From Ceratopteris richardii (Eukaryota > Streptophyta > Polypodiopsida > Polypodiales > Pteridaceae): DNA of 64,000 nt. This document shows, piece after piece, positions 11,491 to 22,824 of the stretch (positions within the stretch are counted from its first letter, which is position 1; each line of letters begins with the position of its first letter). Both the position numbers and the translations under genes were made by a program. The stretch lies in contig CM035430.1 in NCBI GenBank assembly GCA_020310875.1, positions 101,314,931-101,378,930 on the forward strand, in the 5' to 3' direction. The notes beneath the pieces are model-generated. The model saw nothing but the letters and a program-made list of their open reading frames with translations, was not told the DNA's origin and did no database searches.

Positions 11491-13472
11491 TAGATTTTAT
11501 GAAAAAAAATCAACCGAGTCTCCCCAAAAAAATGGATTAATGAACAATAATGACCACCTGAAAGGATTATGTGATAATGTATGTGCTCATAGCAATAAGC
11601 ATATCAAGGAGTAAATTGACCACTGTATAGTTGAAAAGACAAAGATCTAAAAAATTTGCTAGTCTCCTCTGCAAAATGAGCATATGACCAATGCTAAAAT
11701 CTCATAAAACTACAAGTACCAAGATGTAAACGTGCATAGTGAATCACTAACTCCACTACATATAATTAGTTAACAAAGAGAAGCCAACTAGGCTTATTGA
11801 ACACCTATGAACAACTAGCATACATCTCCTATGGCAAGGCTGGGAAATCTTCCACTTGCATCACCTAAGAGACCCCGACATTTGGGTGTCTCCGAATTAA
11901 GAAAACCTCACCACGAACCTCTTTATCAACGTCAAAGGCTTTGTGCAAAAACATAACCGATATATCAATGACCACATGGACATACATAAGCGACATACAC
12001 ATAAGCATACATAGTGTTGGAACATCAAGCTTGCACTATGCTTGAGGTGGATATGATCTACATCAAAACCATCATTTGGCTGGTGCCATAGATACTCATT
12101 GAAGAGTTTTTTATTTGCATTCATTTATTGTATTGAGAATTTTATCATATGATCACCTTCTTATGTAATTTCTAAAGCATTTATCTTTGTAAAAGAGAAG
12201 AGTAAAAGGCCAAAGGCCACAAGTTAAGAGTGTTTGATATTTATCCTCAATCAATCAATCAAGAAGTAGATATAACTTCAACTTTCTCTTTTCCTAGATT
12301 ATAAGAAAAGTAGATTCATTCAATCACAACAAACTAGCCCGCTTTGATTCAAATTCAAATTCTTGTGAAAGAAATCGTGGAACACTCCACAAGTTCACAA
12401 ATACTTGTACATTACATAGAAGCAATATATATACTTTTTTGGTCATCCTTGTGTTGCTCCTTCATTTCTTTGCTCCTTCTTCCTCATACTCAATCATCTT
12501 GCAGAGGTTGATGTTCTCTCTATAGAGATCCAAATCAAGTGATTAAGTATTCATTAGAAAGGTATGAATATCATTCAGTTCAATAATTTTTGAGAAATCT
12601 TCATTTTACTCTCTCGAGGTCATCTTGTGCACAACCCTAAAAAATTTGGATGACATCCAATCAGTGCTAAGCTTATTGCTCCTTCATTGGTTGTTGTAAA
12701 TTAGGGATTTTATGCATTGTAGAAAGCCAACCCTATGTATGACACCCCCTTGGGGAACAAACTAGGATGGGTGACCTCTCGGGAAGTACCAGTAACCTCC
12801 ATCTTCCTTGATCATTGAGGTCCTAACTTGCATTAACCAACAAGACAACTGGTGACTTCGATGACTCTGATGACAAAGTATGCCAAGGTCTATGCCTTGG
12901 TCTCCACCTTAGTCATAAGCCTTGGGTGGGTGGTGTTGAAAATGTGAACTATGTAAGCTTTAGGTGGATAAAGGGGTCAAAAGACCTTAATGTGGACAAA
13001 ATTCATGATTCGTATCACTTAGGATGGTTTCAAGGTCGGGCAAGGTCAGGCAAGGCAGTCCTAAGGCAATGGAAAAGTTGGGAGAGGCATCCAAAAGTTA
13101 TAAAAGGAGGTGAAGAGACATCAAATGCATGGAAGTCTTGTAGGTCATTGAAGATCAAGAGACATGTACTCAAGGAGGCTCAAGGAGAGAGTCATTCAAG
13201 GCTAAAACACACTTGTTCAAGCTAGGAAAAATGCAGAGGAGGGTGTTACATGCACAGAGGAGGAGCTATCAAGCCCACAACCCCTCAAGTCTCTTGTAGG
13301 TATAAACATAGTCTGCTTATAAAATTTGCAACTATTAGTGTACATATCCAATCAAGAGATTTAAAGTGCATTGTGCAGCTTATATATGTGTCTTAAATTC
13401 CCTAAGAGGGGTTCTTGAAATCAGTTTTATCTGCAGAGAAACTGGTGTATCTCTGTAACCCTAATCCCATGA
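11491..13472. other. Duplicated non-coding DNA, unassigned (left copy)
   Basis: From about 11648 this pairs with 54945-56757. It is AT-rich with no convincing coding frame. The longest plus frame, 12926-13225, is truncated by a stop in the right copy, so it is probably chance. Parts may be the LTR and flank of the second copia family: a possible LTR edge lies at 11491, and tgttggaacatc is at 12007. A 5S rRNA-like piece lies at 12761-12788. I cannot define element borders. Confidence 0.5.
12761..12788 (+). repeat. 5S rRNA-like fragment (box C region)
   Basis: The sequence actaggatgggtgacctc followed by tcgggaagt closely matches the internal promoter box C and following bases of plant 5S rRNA (tactaggatgggtgacctcc then tgggaagt). 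An upstream cttgggg could be a decayed box A. The copy at 56049-56076 is identical in this stretch. It is too short to be a 5S gene. It may come from a 5S-derived SINE or a Cassandra-type TRIM. Confidence 0.5.
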
Positions 13473-14432
13473 AAAGATAAGAGGAGTTGTTGGTGCATGT
13501 GACAATATTCCCTATAGGGGCAGGCTCGAGTGAAGTGAAGAAACTCTGCTATGACTTAATATGTTTGATTGCCCCACTATCAGAGTACTAAACATTTGAG
13601 TCTACTGCAGACATACATTGGTAATGAGAAGATGGGTCAAAACTGCAAAAACAATGGTAAATGCCCATTCTTTATTCTACACAAGTTTAGCAAACTCTGT
13701 TTTGGGTGTAGAGGCCTCTGCAAAAACCATTCTAGCCTCTTTCTTCCTTGCCTCTTTATTATCCAGTTGTGGACAACTCTTTTTGACATGACCATTTCCT
13801 TTACAGTATTTGTAAAACAATTTGTGCTATTTTCATCTAATCTCTATCATCTTTCTTTGATTGTGTAGAATTAGCAGATTTCTTCTTACTAGTAGAAGAG
13901 CTCCATTTACCTTTGCCCTTCTGACTAGCCAAGAAAGCTTGATCTGCAACATGCATAATGGACAGGTTCTGCCTAGACTGATCTTCCTACAAGAGAACAG
14001 AGACTAACTCCTCAAATGTTAAGGTATTTCGATTGCCTTTCATCATCAAACAAAGAGTAGAAGCAAAACTCTGATATGAATCAGGAAGACCATTCAAAAC
14101 AGTCTGCACAAGTGAACTCTCAGGCAAGACTTCATCAGTAGAAATCAATTGTTCCTTCAAATCTTTGATCTTTATCAAAAAACTATCCGTCGAATCTCCT
14201 TCACTCATGTGCTCACTCTTTAACTGTTTTCAAAGGGAAGCAACATGAGCATCTCGGCTATCAATGCATGTGTCTGAGCATCTCTACCATCCCAACAGCT
14301 TTGCCCTGCACAATATTCCACAATCCTTTTGCAACCAATACATGACGCATCATATAAGCCCATAATGGGTAATTGGTACCGTCCAACTTATCCTCAATAG
14401 CAAACATATGGAATACATCACTGCTTTCAGCC
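13473..14432 (-). pseudogene. Copia gag/protease fragment
   Basis: Gag begins at 14432 after the shared leader. The stretch equivalent to copia-1 about 8970-9270 is deleted near 14230-14300. The frame 14208-13987 (SFLIKIKDLKEQLIST, LPDSYQSFASTL) is intact gag. The zinc knuckle near 13800-13840 reads FYKYCKGNGHVKKSC in the correct frame: here the first Cys is Tyr, while the second, lost in copia-1, is kept. The protease motif region near 13560-13580 is damaged. No function is expected. Confidence 0.8.
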
Positions 14433-14789
14433 ATGGCCACTGACTAAAATACCTTGATGCAGAAAAATGAAAATATCTCAAAAAGTTGAACAAAACTACC
14501 CTGTTGAGTTCTGTTAAATGTGTAGCAAACTTTGAGATGCTTATACTGGAAATCCAAAACCTGTATATATCTTTGGCACAAAAAGGCAAAATTTCTTGTA
14601 CAAGCACTATGATAGTGCATTCAAAGGCCAAAACAAGATGAGATCGCAATTTTGGCACCACATAATGAAGTTGTTTTGTACTCCTAATCACCTTGAGTGT
14701 GGTCACCAAATTTTGTGTGATTTTGAGACTGTGATTGAAGGGGTGTTGATGATGCCCTAGATGAAGCGGTGACGTTCTCTGATACCAAT

Positions 14790-15019
14790 TGTTGGAGTTT
14801 GAGGTCTGCGGAAGCACACAAATAGCACGAGGAAGAAGAAGAAGTTTGGAGCACAACACACAATACTGAATGTATTACCACTAGAATGTACAAAGATAAG
14901 TGACCCATTAGGGTTATATGCATATATACAAGCCGAGGTAAAAAACCTCCTAAAGAGGAAAAAAAGTATCGTGGTAGTCCTAGTGTGTTCACACACATCA
15001 CTACCTAAATATATCAACA
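14790..15019 (-). repeat. Copia 5' LTR of the 13473-15019 fragment
   Basis: 230 bp, tgttggag...tatatcaaca read on the plus strand. It is clearly more diverged from the copia-1 LTRs than they are from each other (for example tgaggtctgcggaag for tagacgtctgcgcaag), so this copy is older. Confidence 0.93.
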
Positions 15020-15067
15020 CTTTGGTTATCTAAATTTTGCTAGTTTGCTATGCATGTAGAAATTTAA

Positions 15068-15700
15068 ATGATATCCTCTATCCAAACTAAGCCACCTAGT
15101 AAACATATATGTGAAGGCTATATTTTCAGCAAAATGCAACATTCCTCCTTCCCAAAAGATGGTTTAGTTAGAGCTACTCAAAAATTGCAACTTGTTCACG
15201 ATGATGTTTGTGGTCCTATGCAGACACCTTCTTTTGGGAACCATCTTAATTTCGTGACTTCTATCAATGATTTTTCCAAGTATGCATGGGTGCATCCATT
15301 GAAAGCAAAGTCATAAGTGTTTATGTGCCTCAAACAGTTTCTGGTTTTGGTTGAAAATCTGTCAGCATGTAAAATGGGCACCCTCCATTTTGATTGAAGT
15401 GGGGAATACATGTCTTTTGATTTTAATGCATTTCTTGCTGAACATGGGATAAAACATTAGTGGAAAATAGCATATACACCTCAAAAAAATGGAATCACTG
15501 AAAGAAAAAACATGTCTCTCATGGAGATAGCAAGATGTAGGGTCAAAAATAAGGTTTTACCACATAACTTCCTGCTTGAGGTTATTATGTGTGTACTATA
15601 TGTACTTAACAGGTGTCCCACCAAAGTACTACAGTCTATCACTCCATATGAGGCTTGGCATGGCCACATGCAGAAAAATTGGATAGTAAAGTAGTAAAAT
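15068..15700 (+). pseudogene. Copia integrase remnant
   Basis: Recognisable integrase pieces are KHICEGYIFSKMQHSSFP, KLQLVHDDVCGPMQTPSFGN (first Asp), then frameshifted HSTGVAERKN-like and LPHNFLLEVIMCVLYVLNRC segments. The second catalytic Asp region at about 15390 reads tttgattgaagtgggga, so the DRGGEY motif is destroyed. TPYEAWHG is followed by a deletion. This is non-functional. Confidence 0.8.
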
Positions 15701-16135
15701 GTTTTTTTTTAATACAATTTTGAAAGCAAAGGTTGTTGTTTGTATCATCCACATACTAAACATATCTTGGTTCATCATGATGTTGTTTTTGTGGAAGATG
15801 CAATTCATCCATTACTTTCATGTACTAAGGAGACATCAGTCAGCTCCAAGGATGTGTATGACACTTTTCTTCGTCTTTTTACAAGTGAAGAGTCAAGTGT
15901 TGGTCCAAATGAGGCAATCTCTTAGCCGTTATAGGTCTCACATGGTGATGTAGATCATTCCAGTCTTGGTGCAGATTTACATGATGCACTTGTTGATGAG
16001 AGGGCTGATCAGAGGAAATAAAAATTATGCCTAAATGGTTGGTGCAAACTTTGCACGATAGAAAATTAGATGTGCCTCTCTCATAATCTACTCGTTCAGG
16101 CTCTTATCGTGCTTCTTTTGCATCAGATTGGTATG

Positions 16136-16140
16136 CAATG
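16136..16140. other. Gypsy C target site duplication, left
   Basis: caatg, repeated at 22718-22722. Removing 16141-22722 rejoins the copia sequence tatgcaatggttgcctctag, matching copia-3 near 30187. Confidence 0.95.
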
Positions 16141-16409
16141 TGTTATATGGAGTAACCCCTAAGAAGAGGTGTGAACCACCTCTTAGCTTTGTAATTAGAT
16201 GGGCTCACACATGAGTGCCATGTGGCACCCATGTGTGAAGCCATGTGGGGGAAGTTCACTTCTACTGAGAATGAGAGAGTAAATACAAAGAGAAACCACG
16301 CAGCTGGGCGGATCTGCGTCTCTGGTCTCCGTGCGCGCTTCAATTCGCCTCGAATTCTGAGCCTTGACCTCCCCAAAAGGTGAGGGGTATCATCAAGAGT
16401 TAGCTAACA
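16141..16409 (+). repeat. Gypsy C 5' LTR
   Basis: 269 bp, tgttatatggagtaacc...gagttagctaaca. It contains a near-palindrome, gtgccatgtggcac. Seven substitutions separate it from the 3' LTR. Confidence 0.96.
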
Positions 16410-16410
16410 C

Positions 16411-16424
16411 TGGTACCAGAGCCA
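16411..16424 (+). other. Gypsy C primer binding site (initiator Met tRNA)
   Basis: TGGTACCAGAGCCA starts two bases after the LTR. It matches the usual TGGTATCAGAGC with one change. Confidence 0.88.
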
Positions 16425-17493
16425 GATGGCGATCGGGACAGCCACTAATAGTGGACGGACGGTGAACGGACACACACGGTCAACAAGTCAACCGATAGGA
16501 GAGTCTGCGCAGCAGCCGACGGGCTCCTCCCTCCTCCCCTCCTCTAGGATGAAGAGAGAGCCCTTTTAGTCCCTCTTTTATCCTTATATTTGCTGCATAC
16601 GCGCCTGCATATGGGATAAAGATCTCTGTCGACAGATATCTCCATTCTTTTTTGAAGGTACAGAGGGTTCAAGTTGTGGTTGGAAAATTCGAGTTTTTTA
16701 TATAACTTTGGAGCATGAAGGTGATGTTATGGATCACATTTTGGCCAAGAGAGAATGCATGTATGTAATACGGGCTGTGGATATGGGATGTGGGTGTTGG
16801 ATTTGATTCAAAAAGCTTCATTCCCTCAGCTTTGAGCTTCTCAAAGTTATTCATTTATGAAGATGAAGTTTTTCACTTTCCATCGATGACATACCTGACT
16901 TCTCCGCACCATAACTTCCTCATACAATATCGGATTTCAAAAATCTTGGTCTCGTTTCGAAGCTACACTCCTAATCTTCGCTAAAAACCATCAGTGTTGG
17001 ATTTGGACGAGATTTGCCCCACCAAAATCTCTCTGCAGCGCTTCAGCAGGAACTAGGCACCCACTCTCGGGCCTAGTTTTTCGTCATCCGGACTCCAAAT
17101 CCACTTTTTTCACTTGGGATAGTCTCAAATTCTTGAAATACTGGTGCTGGGAAACAATTTGTGGACTGGCGAGGATTGCTACATCTCTGAAATTTCTCAG
17201 TTTCACTCAGTTTGCCCGTTTGGGGCTTTTCCCACGCACTTTTGGTGTTGTTTTGGATGGTTTATGGTGTTTAGAACCTCCCCGGACCAAGCGAACATTT
17301 CCAATTTTCTGTGGCGAGGATTCAAAATCAGCGGCTTGAAGCATCAAGGATCACTTGGATTTCGCTTCCGCAGCTCTACTTTGTAACAGGGAAGTGCTCT
17401 TGTGATATATTTCTCTTCTTCTTGCATATTTGAACTCTACTTCCATTCATTTTCATATGCTCTAGTTAGCAAACGGGGGAAGGGTACTTAAAC
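16425..17493 (+). other. Gypsy C 5' untranslated leader
   Basis: About 1.07 kb without a convincing frame between primer site and gag ATG. It includes a 20-base near-palindrome at 16621-16640 (18 of 20 positions self-complementary), discussed as a possible RNA dimerisation site. The rest shows nothing I can name. Confidence 0.6.
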
Positions 17494-18803
17494 ATGGAAA
17501 CTAAAGGCAAACAAGTAGTTGAGACCACTTCTCCACCTAAAGAGCAACTAGAGGATCCTGATGCTAGAATGGAAGAGGTAGAATTAGGGCAAGAAATAGA
17601 AGAGAACTTAGAAGAAAAAGAGCCTTCACAGGAAGAGTACACTTATGAAGAGCTTATAGATGAATTTGTCACTCGTGACTTATTCATAGACTTGAGAGAG
17701 CAAACCCTTAAACTAGAGAAAGATTTGGGTAGCATCACATCTCTTATACAGCAACTTAAGTCTCAAATGATCTCACTTGAGACTAGTGTCACCTCTTTCC
17801 TAGCTAGGAAGGAAAGAGAGACTCCTACTATTCCTCTAGAGATTACTAGGAAAGAGACTTCTCTTCCTAGTAAGCACAAAGGAGAGATCTCTAGGGAAGC
17901 TCCCCTCCTCAAAGACTTGAAGCCACCTACCTTTATGGGGGATGACCGAGACAGGAACAAGGATGCAATCTACACTTTTTTACAAAAGTGGCATGATTTG
18001 CATCAATTGAAGGGCACCCCACCTGAGTATCGTGTGCTAGAGGCGAGTCTCTCCCTCGACCCGCGTGCTTATAAGTGGTGGATGAGTCTTAAGGAGGCGA
18101 ACTCTATCCCTACTGACTGGACTCAGTTTGAGACTCTTTTTCTAAAAGAGTTTCTTCCTGAGAATGAGGAGGAGAGGAATTGGGATGAGTGGGATAGGAT
18201 TACACAGAGAGGTAGGCCTCTTTCGGTCTACCTATCCCATATAGAGAGATCATTTTGAAACTTAAGGGCCTAGATGACTTTCAGAAAACCAGAGGGTTTG
18301 TTAGGGGCTTGGATAAAGCCATAAAGAGGGAAGTCAGAAGGAATGCGCCTAAGACGTTTGAGGAGGCGATCAAGTATGCACAGATATATGAGGACCATAA
18401 CCGTCCTCAGTATACTCCTATGGAGACGGATCAGCCCCTCAAGCCTCTTAGTACGACTAAATTTAAGAAGAAGTTGCCTTTTGGGAAAAACAAAGTTTTT
18501 ATTAAAAAACAAAGATCACAAGGGCCTAGACTATCCACAAAGCAGTTTGAGAAGGCCAAGAGGGAGAACCTGTGTTTTAGCTGCCTATCCCCTAGCCATT
18601 CACAGTGGAACTGTCCACTCAAGAACGGGGAAGAAAAGAAGAAGGGACCAGAGTCTAGTACGGCCCCTGAAAAGGGCAAAAAGGTGGTCCACCTAGTGCA
18701 GACCCTTCCTATTCATGGCAGCTCTGGCTGCAAGGGAGTGGAGGTGATGCACGAGGATATAGAGCACACCTGTTGTTTGACTCAGTCATTGTGGTCACCG
18801 TAG
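17494..18803 (+). pseudogene. Gypsy C gag
   Basis: The start METKGKQVVETTSPP opens an acidic N-terminal part. A helical segment with LREQTLKLEKDLGSITSLIQ and then the capsid-like Retrotrans_gag region follow (PPTFMGDDRDRN, YKWWMSLK, LFLKEFLPEN). A one-base deletion near 18250 shifts the frame: the first frame ends at 18258 and the next continues from KLKGLDDFQKTRGFVRGL. The zinc knuckle is canonical: CFSCLSPSHSQWNC (C-x2-C-x4-H-x4-C, about 18570-18615). A TAG at 18801-18803 separates gag from the protease region in the same frame as everything downstream. Confidence 0.92.
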
Positions 18804-21800
18804 TTTGGACCACATGACTTAGTTAAGCTACATGGTAGTGTATACGGGACCAGGGTGCGGGTCATGATAGATGACTCTGCCACTCATAATTTCATAAACT
18901 ATGCTTTGGTCAAGAAATTAAAGATTCCCCAGTAGCCTAGTGCACATAAATACATTGTATCTATGATGCAAGGGCAAGATAAAAGAATATGGGATACTAT
19001 GGTATCCAATTTGGAAGTCAAGATACAGGACTATACGGATTATATGGACTTCCAAATTATGAACATGGAGAGGACAGATCTAGTTTTAGGAAGAGAGTGG
19101 CTATGGGAGTTGGGAGACACACTTAAACGCAGTTATCAAAACAACACACTCAAGTTTGAAAAGAATGGAAGTAAAGTTTGTATTCTGGGAGAGAGAGATG
19201 TACCTAGTGCACCTCTCATTTCATCACTAGAGTTGTATAGTCTCTGTTATTCTCAGCATGTACAGGACATGTTTTTATTGTATAGTCATGATATGGAGCA
19301 TTGTACAGACAGCTCATCTGATGTATATTTTCATGCTATGAATGTAAATATGAACAGGACTTTCTACTATTCTTTTTTGCAAGAGTATGTGGTTAAAAGT
19401 TTTAACGATCTTATGTTTGAGTACAGAGATGTTTTTCCCACTGACTTACCTAGGGGGCTACCACCTGAGAGAGGGGACATTGACCATGCCATAGAGGTTG
19501 TTACTAACACTAACCCTATTTGTAGACCACCTTATAGGCTTAGTGTTTCTCAGCATGAGGAGGTTGAGAAGCAATTACAGGATTATTTAGATAAAGGCTT
19601 CATCAAACCTAGTAACTCACCATGGGCATCGCCAATGCTCCTAGTTAAAAAGAAAGATGGCTCTATGAGGCTATGCATAGACTATAGAGCACTTAATAAG
19701 GTAACTATCAAGAATAGATTTCCAATGCCTAGGTTGGAAGATCTATTTGATCAGTTACATCAAGCTAGGTATTTTACCAAGCTTGACCATAGATCAGGAT
19801 ATCATCAGATCAGGATTAGGGCAGAGGATGTCCCTAAAACTGCATTTAGGACTAGATATGGACACTATGAGTTTTTGGTGATGCCTTTTGGTCTCACCAA
19901 TGCTCCTGCCACTTTCATGAAACTCGTGAATAGTGTTTTACGGCCTTATCTAGGACATTTTGTAGTAGACTTTTTGGATGACATTCTGATCTATAGTGCA
20001 TCAGAAGAAGAGCACTTGGAACACTTGATGAAAGTATTTCAAGTGCTAAGGGAAAATTCGCTCTTTGCTAAGGAGTTAAAGTGTGAATTTTTCAAAACAA
20101 AGGTTAGATACCTTGGTCATATAGTCTCCCGGGATGGAATCTAGATGGATCCTGAAAAAGTACGGGCTATTATGGAATGGCCACATCCACGCAACCTGGA
20201 AGAGCTGCAGATCTTCCTAGGTTTATCAGGTTTTATTCGAAGATTCATTAAGAACTATGCCAAGATTGCTGTCCTGATGACGGAACAGCTTAAAGGGAAA
20301 GGGAAAGCCTTTCATTGGGGAGACGAACAGAAGCAAAGTATGGAGAAGTTGAAAGTAGCAATTGCTACAGCTCCACTTTTACACATAGCAGATCCCAACA
20401 AACCATTTGTGGTTGAGACTGACGCGAGTGATTTTGCTATAGGAGCGGTTTTAGTACAGGATGGTCGACCAGTAGCTTTTGAGAGCAAGAAACTAGAATC
20501 GGCTCAGAAGAATTACTCCGTCTATGAGAAGGAGTTGTATGCAATTGTCCATGCTTTGAAGAAGTGGCGTCATTATTTATATGGTGCCAAAGTCACGATA
20601 GTGTTTGATCAAGAGAGCATTAAGTGGCTCTCTAATCAAACAGACCTTAAAGGTCGTAAGGCCCGATGGGTAGAGACCCTTCAAGAGTTTGATTATGAGC
20701 TTAGGTATAGGAAGGGAAAGTTTAATGTAGTGGCTGATTCACTTAGCCGCATGCCTATGCTCAATGGACTGAGTTTTACTCAGATCACTAGTGAGCTACT
20801 TGAGTCCCTTAGAGGAAAATGTAGGCTTGATCCTGCATATTCCGAGATTTGGGAAGCCTTAGAGAATGGGGATCATGATATACGGGTTTCCAATGAGGAT
20901 GGAGTATCGACGGGTACTCAAGAAGGATTCAAGTGGAAGAACTACAGTGTCCAGGATGGATATCTGTTATACAAAGGTAAGGTGTGTGTCCCTAGAGATA
21001 TTGAGATGAGACGGCATATTTTAAATGAGTGTCATGACACACCTAGTGCAGGACACCCAGGAGTTAACAAGACTTATGATCTTGTTAAAAGGCAGTTTTA
21101 TTGGCCTGGACTTCATAAGGACGTCCTAGAGTATGTGCTTAAGTGCAATAAATGCTAGGTCAACAAAGCTGAGAGGTTGAGGATTGGAGGACTTCTCCAC
21201 CCATTGGATATTCCTAATGGGAAATGGGAGAGTATCTCCATGGACTTTATAGTCAGATTACCTAAGACAGAGAGAGGGCACGACTCAGTCTGGGTAATTG
21301 TGGATAGGTTAACCAAAATGGCTAGGTTTATTCCGACACGTACTACAGTGAAGACACCAGAGTTGGCTAGACTTTTTGTGGAGAACCTATATCGGTTATA
21401 TGGTCTTCCTTTAGACATAGTTTCCGATCGGGATAGGAAATTTACTAGCCACTTTTGGAGAGCAGTCTTCAAAAGGTTGGATATGAGACTTAGCATGAGT
21501 ACGGTCGAGCATCCACAGTCGGATGGGCAAACAGAGAGGGTTAACCAAATCCTAGAGGATATGCTTCGAGCATATGTAAATGAAAGGCAAACTAATTGGG
21601 AAGAGTACTTACCTATAGTAGATTTTGCATATAATAGTGCCAAGCACTCTTCTACCGGGCATAGTCCATTTATGCTTATGTATGGGTTTCAGCCAAGAGC
21701 TCCTTATGCAGTAGGCTTGCAGAATGAAAAAGTTCAAGCTGCAAAGGACTTCCTGAAAGAGATGAATGATATGCTTAGGCTTGCAAAGGACAGCATTAGG

Positions 21801-22298
21801 AGAGCTCAGGATAGAGCTAGAGCCTATGTTGACCCTCAAAGGAGAGATATCAACTTTGAGGTAGGAGAGCAGGTCTATCTTAGAGTTCCAACTAGGTCTG
21901 AAACCATGAAGACGGGACCTTGTCCAAAATTATCTCCTAGGTATTGTGGACCTTTCCAAATACTTAAGAGAATAGGAAAGATGGCTTACCAGCTCCAACT
22001 TCCAGAGAATAGTCAAATCCATCCAGTTTTTCATGTTAGTCGGCTTAAGAAAAGGCTGGGTGAGTCTGACAACCTCATTCCAGATAGTGAGGTAGTGGAG
22101 CCTATTTCTGTTCAATCTATTCCACATGAGCCTGAGAGCATACTACGCACTCGAGAGAAACGGACGAGGAGTCACCTGTATAAAGAGTGCCTAGTAAAGT
22201 GGAAAGATAGTTCAGAAGATAGTGCCATATGGGAGCGGGTTAGCACCCTTCAGAGACGGTTTCCCAGTTTTAGTTTACCTCCCCAAGAGTCTTCTTAA
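18804..22298 (+). pseudogene. Gypsy C pol: protease, RT, RNase H, integrase, chromodomain
   Basis: One continuous frame interrupted only by TAG at 18933-18935, 20142-20144 and 21156-21158. The protease site reads VMIDDSATHNFI, with the Gly of DSGATH lost. RT has [34 protein letters not shown] (usual Leu is His), [12 protein letters not shown] and FLDDILIYS. RNase H shows VETDASDFAIG, YEKELYAIV, VFDQESI and VADSLSR. Integrase has H-x7-H (CHDTPSAGH), CNKC, SMDFIVRLP, DIVSDRDRKF and QSDGQTERVN, so the D,D,E set is present. IHPVFHVSRLKK leads to the chromodomain-like CLVKWKDSSEDSAIWE. It ends at a TAA at 22296-22298, about 150 bases before the 3' LTR. Confidence 0.95.
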
Positions 22299-22432
22299 GG
22301 GGAAGGATATGGGGAAACAACACGGAGACAGGACCATGTATTCATATACATGGGGATATAGTGGGAGTGGTGATTCTATTATTTCTCTCCTTCTTTCAGA
22401 CCTTCCAATACCATTTTTGAGGACAAAAATGG

Positions 22433-22448
22433 AACTAAGGGAAGGAAA
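22433..22448 (+). other. Gypsy C polypurine tract
   Basis: aactaagggaaggaaa lies directly before the 3' LTR, the expected position for plus-strand priming. Confidence 0.85.
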
Positions 22449-22717
22449 TGTTATATGGACTAACCCCTAAGAAGAGGTGTGAACCACCTCTTAGCTTTGT
22501 AATTAGATGGGCTCACACATGAGTGCCATGTGGCACCCATGTGTGAAGCCATGTGGGGGAAGCTCACTTCTATTGAGAATGAGAGAGTAAATACAAAGAG
22601 AAACCACGTGGCTGGGCGGATCTGAGTCTCTGGTCTCCGTGCGCGCTTCAATTCGCCTCGAATTCTGAGCCTTGACCTCCCCAAAAGGTGAGGGGTATCA
22701 TCAGGAGTTAGCTAACA
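22449..22717 (+). repeat. Gypsy C 3' LTR
   Basis: 269 bp, tgttatatggactaacc...gagttagctaaca, followed by the TSD caatg at 22718-22722. Confidence 0.96.
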
Positions 22718-22824
22718 CAATGGTTGCCTCTAGTCTTTGTGATGAGAATGAGCTTGTTTCTTTTGATGAAACACAAAATTAAAAAAATTGGATGGTTGCT
22801 ATGTAATCAGAACATGATGCTATT

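Larger units (their letters stand above)
1..13472. repeat. Segmental duplication, left copy (nested retrotransposon block)
   Basis: This stretch is colinear with 40672-56757. Hand comparison of the first 120 bases finds 6 mismatches. Both copies hold the same order of unrelated pieces: minus gypsy B, plus copia, minus second-family copia, then unassigned DNA. They share private junctions, notably a copia RNase H end fused to an LTR missing its first bases (10363 and 54432). The left copy lacks the equivalents of about 42985-46918 (junction near 2316) and 49080-54237 (junction near 4548), and gained copia-1 at 4844-9997. Similarity ends near 13472. The block continues beyond the left edge of the window. 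Confidence 0.88.
13473..15019 (-). mobile_element. Copia minus-strand fragment: 5' LTR, gag and protease start
   Basis: Same family as copia-1, in minus orientation. It has a 230-bp 5' LTR at 14790-15019, a degenerate primer site (ttctctgatacca, 14775-14787) and gag from an ATG at 14432. It runs to the protease region, where it is cut off at 13473 at the edge of the duplication. An internal gag deletion lies near 14296. The right LTR edge abuts plus-strand copia sequence (ctttggttatc), so it inserted into another copia. The opposite end is lost, so no TSD can be checked. Confidence 0.88.
15020..16140 (+). mobile_element. Copia (plus) fragment 1: integrase region, host of gypsy C
   Basis: Plus-strand copia starting in the pre-integrase module (tttggttatctaaattttgctag). 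It continues through EGYIFSKMQHSSFPKDG, the integrase core around DVCGPMQTPSFGN, and the variable linker. It then stops at caatg, where gypsy C inserted. It resumes at 22723. It is heavily mutated: the integrase second-Asp motif is damaged (tgattgaagtgggg), and there are many stops and frameshifts. The 5' part of this copia is missing at 15020, where the minus fragment lies. Confidence 0.87.
16141..22717 (+). mobile_element. Gypsy C: complete chromodomain-type gypsy retrotransposon
   Basis: Two 269-bp LTRs (16141-16409, 22449-22717) with TG...CA ends, TSD caatg, an initiator Met primer site, a leader of about 1.1 kb, one gag-pol region (17494-22298) and a polypurine tract. The pol order is protease, RT, RNase H, integrase, which defines gypsy. 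The integrase ends in a chromodomain-like segment, which points to a chromovirus. The LTRs differ at 7 of 269 positions. The polyprotein is broken by one frameshift and four stops, all TAG. It is inserted in a plus-strand copia. Confidence 0.97.

Noticed and set aside
12926..13225. 99-codon plus frame in duplicated DNA
   Set aside because: The right copy carries a stop after 65 codons and changes are not biased to third positions, so coding is unlikely.
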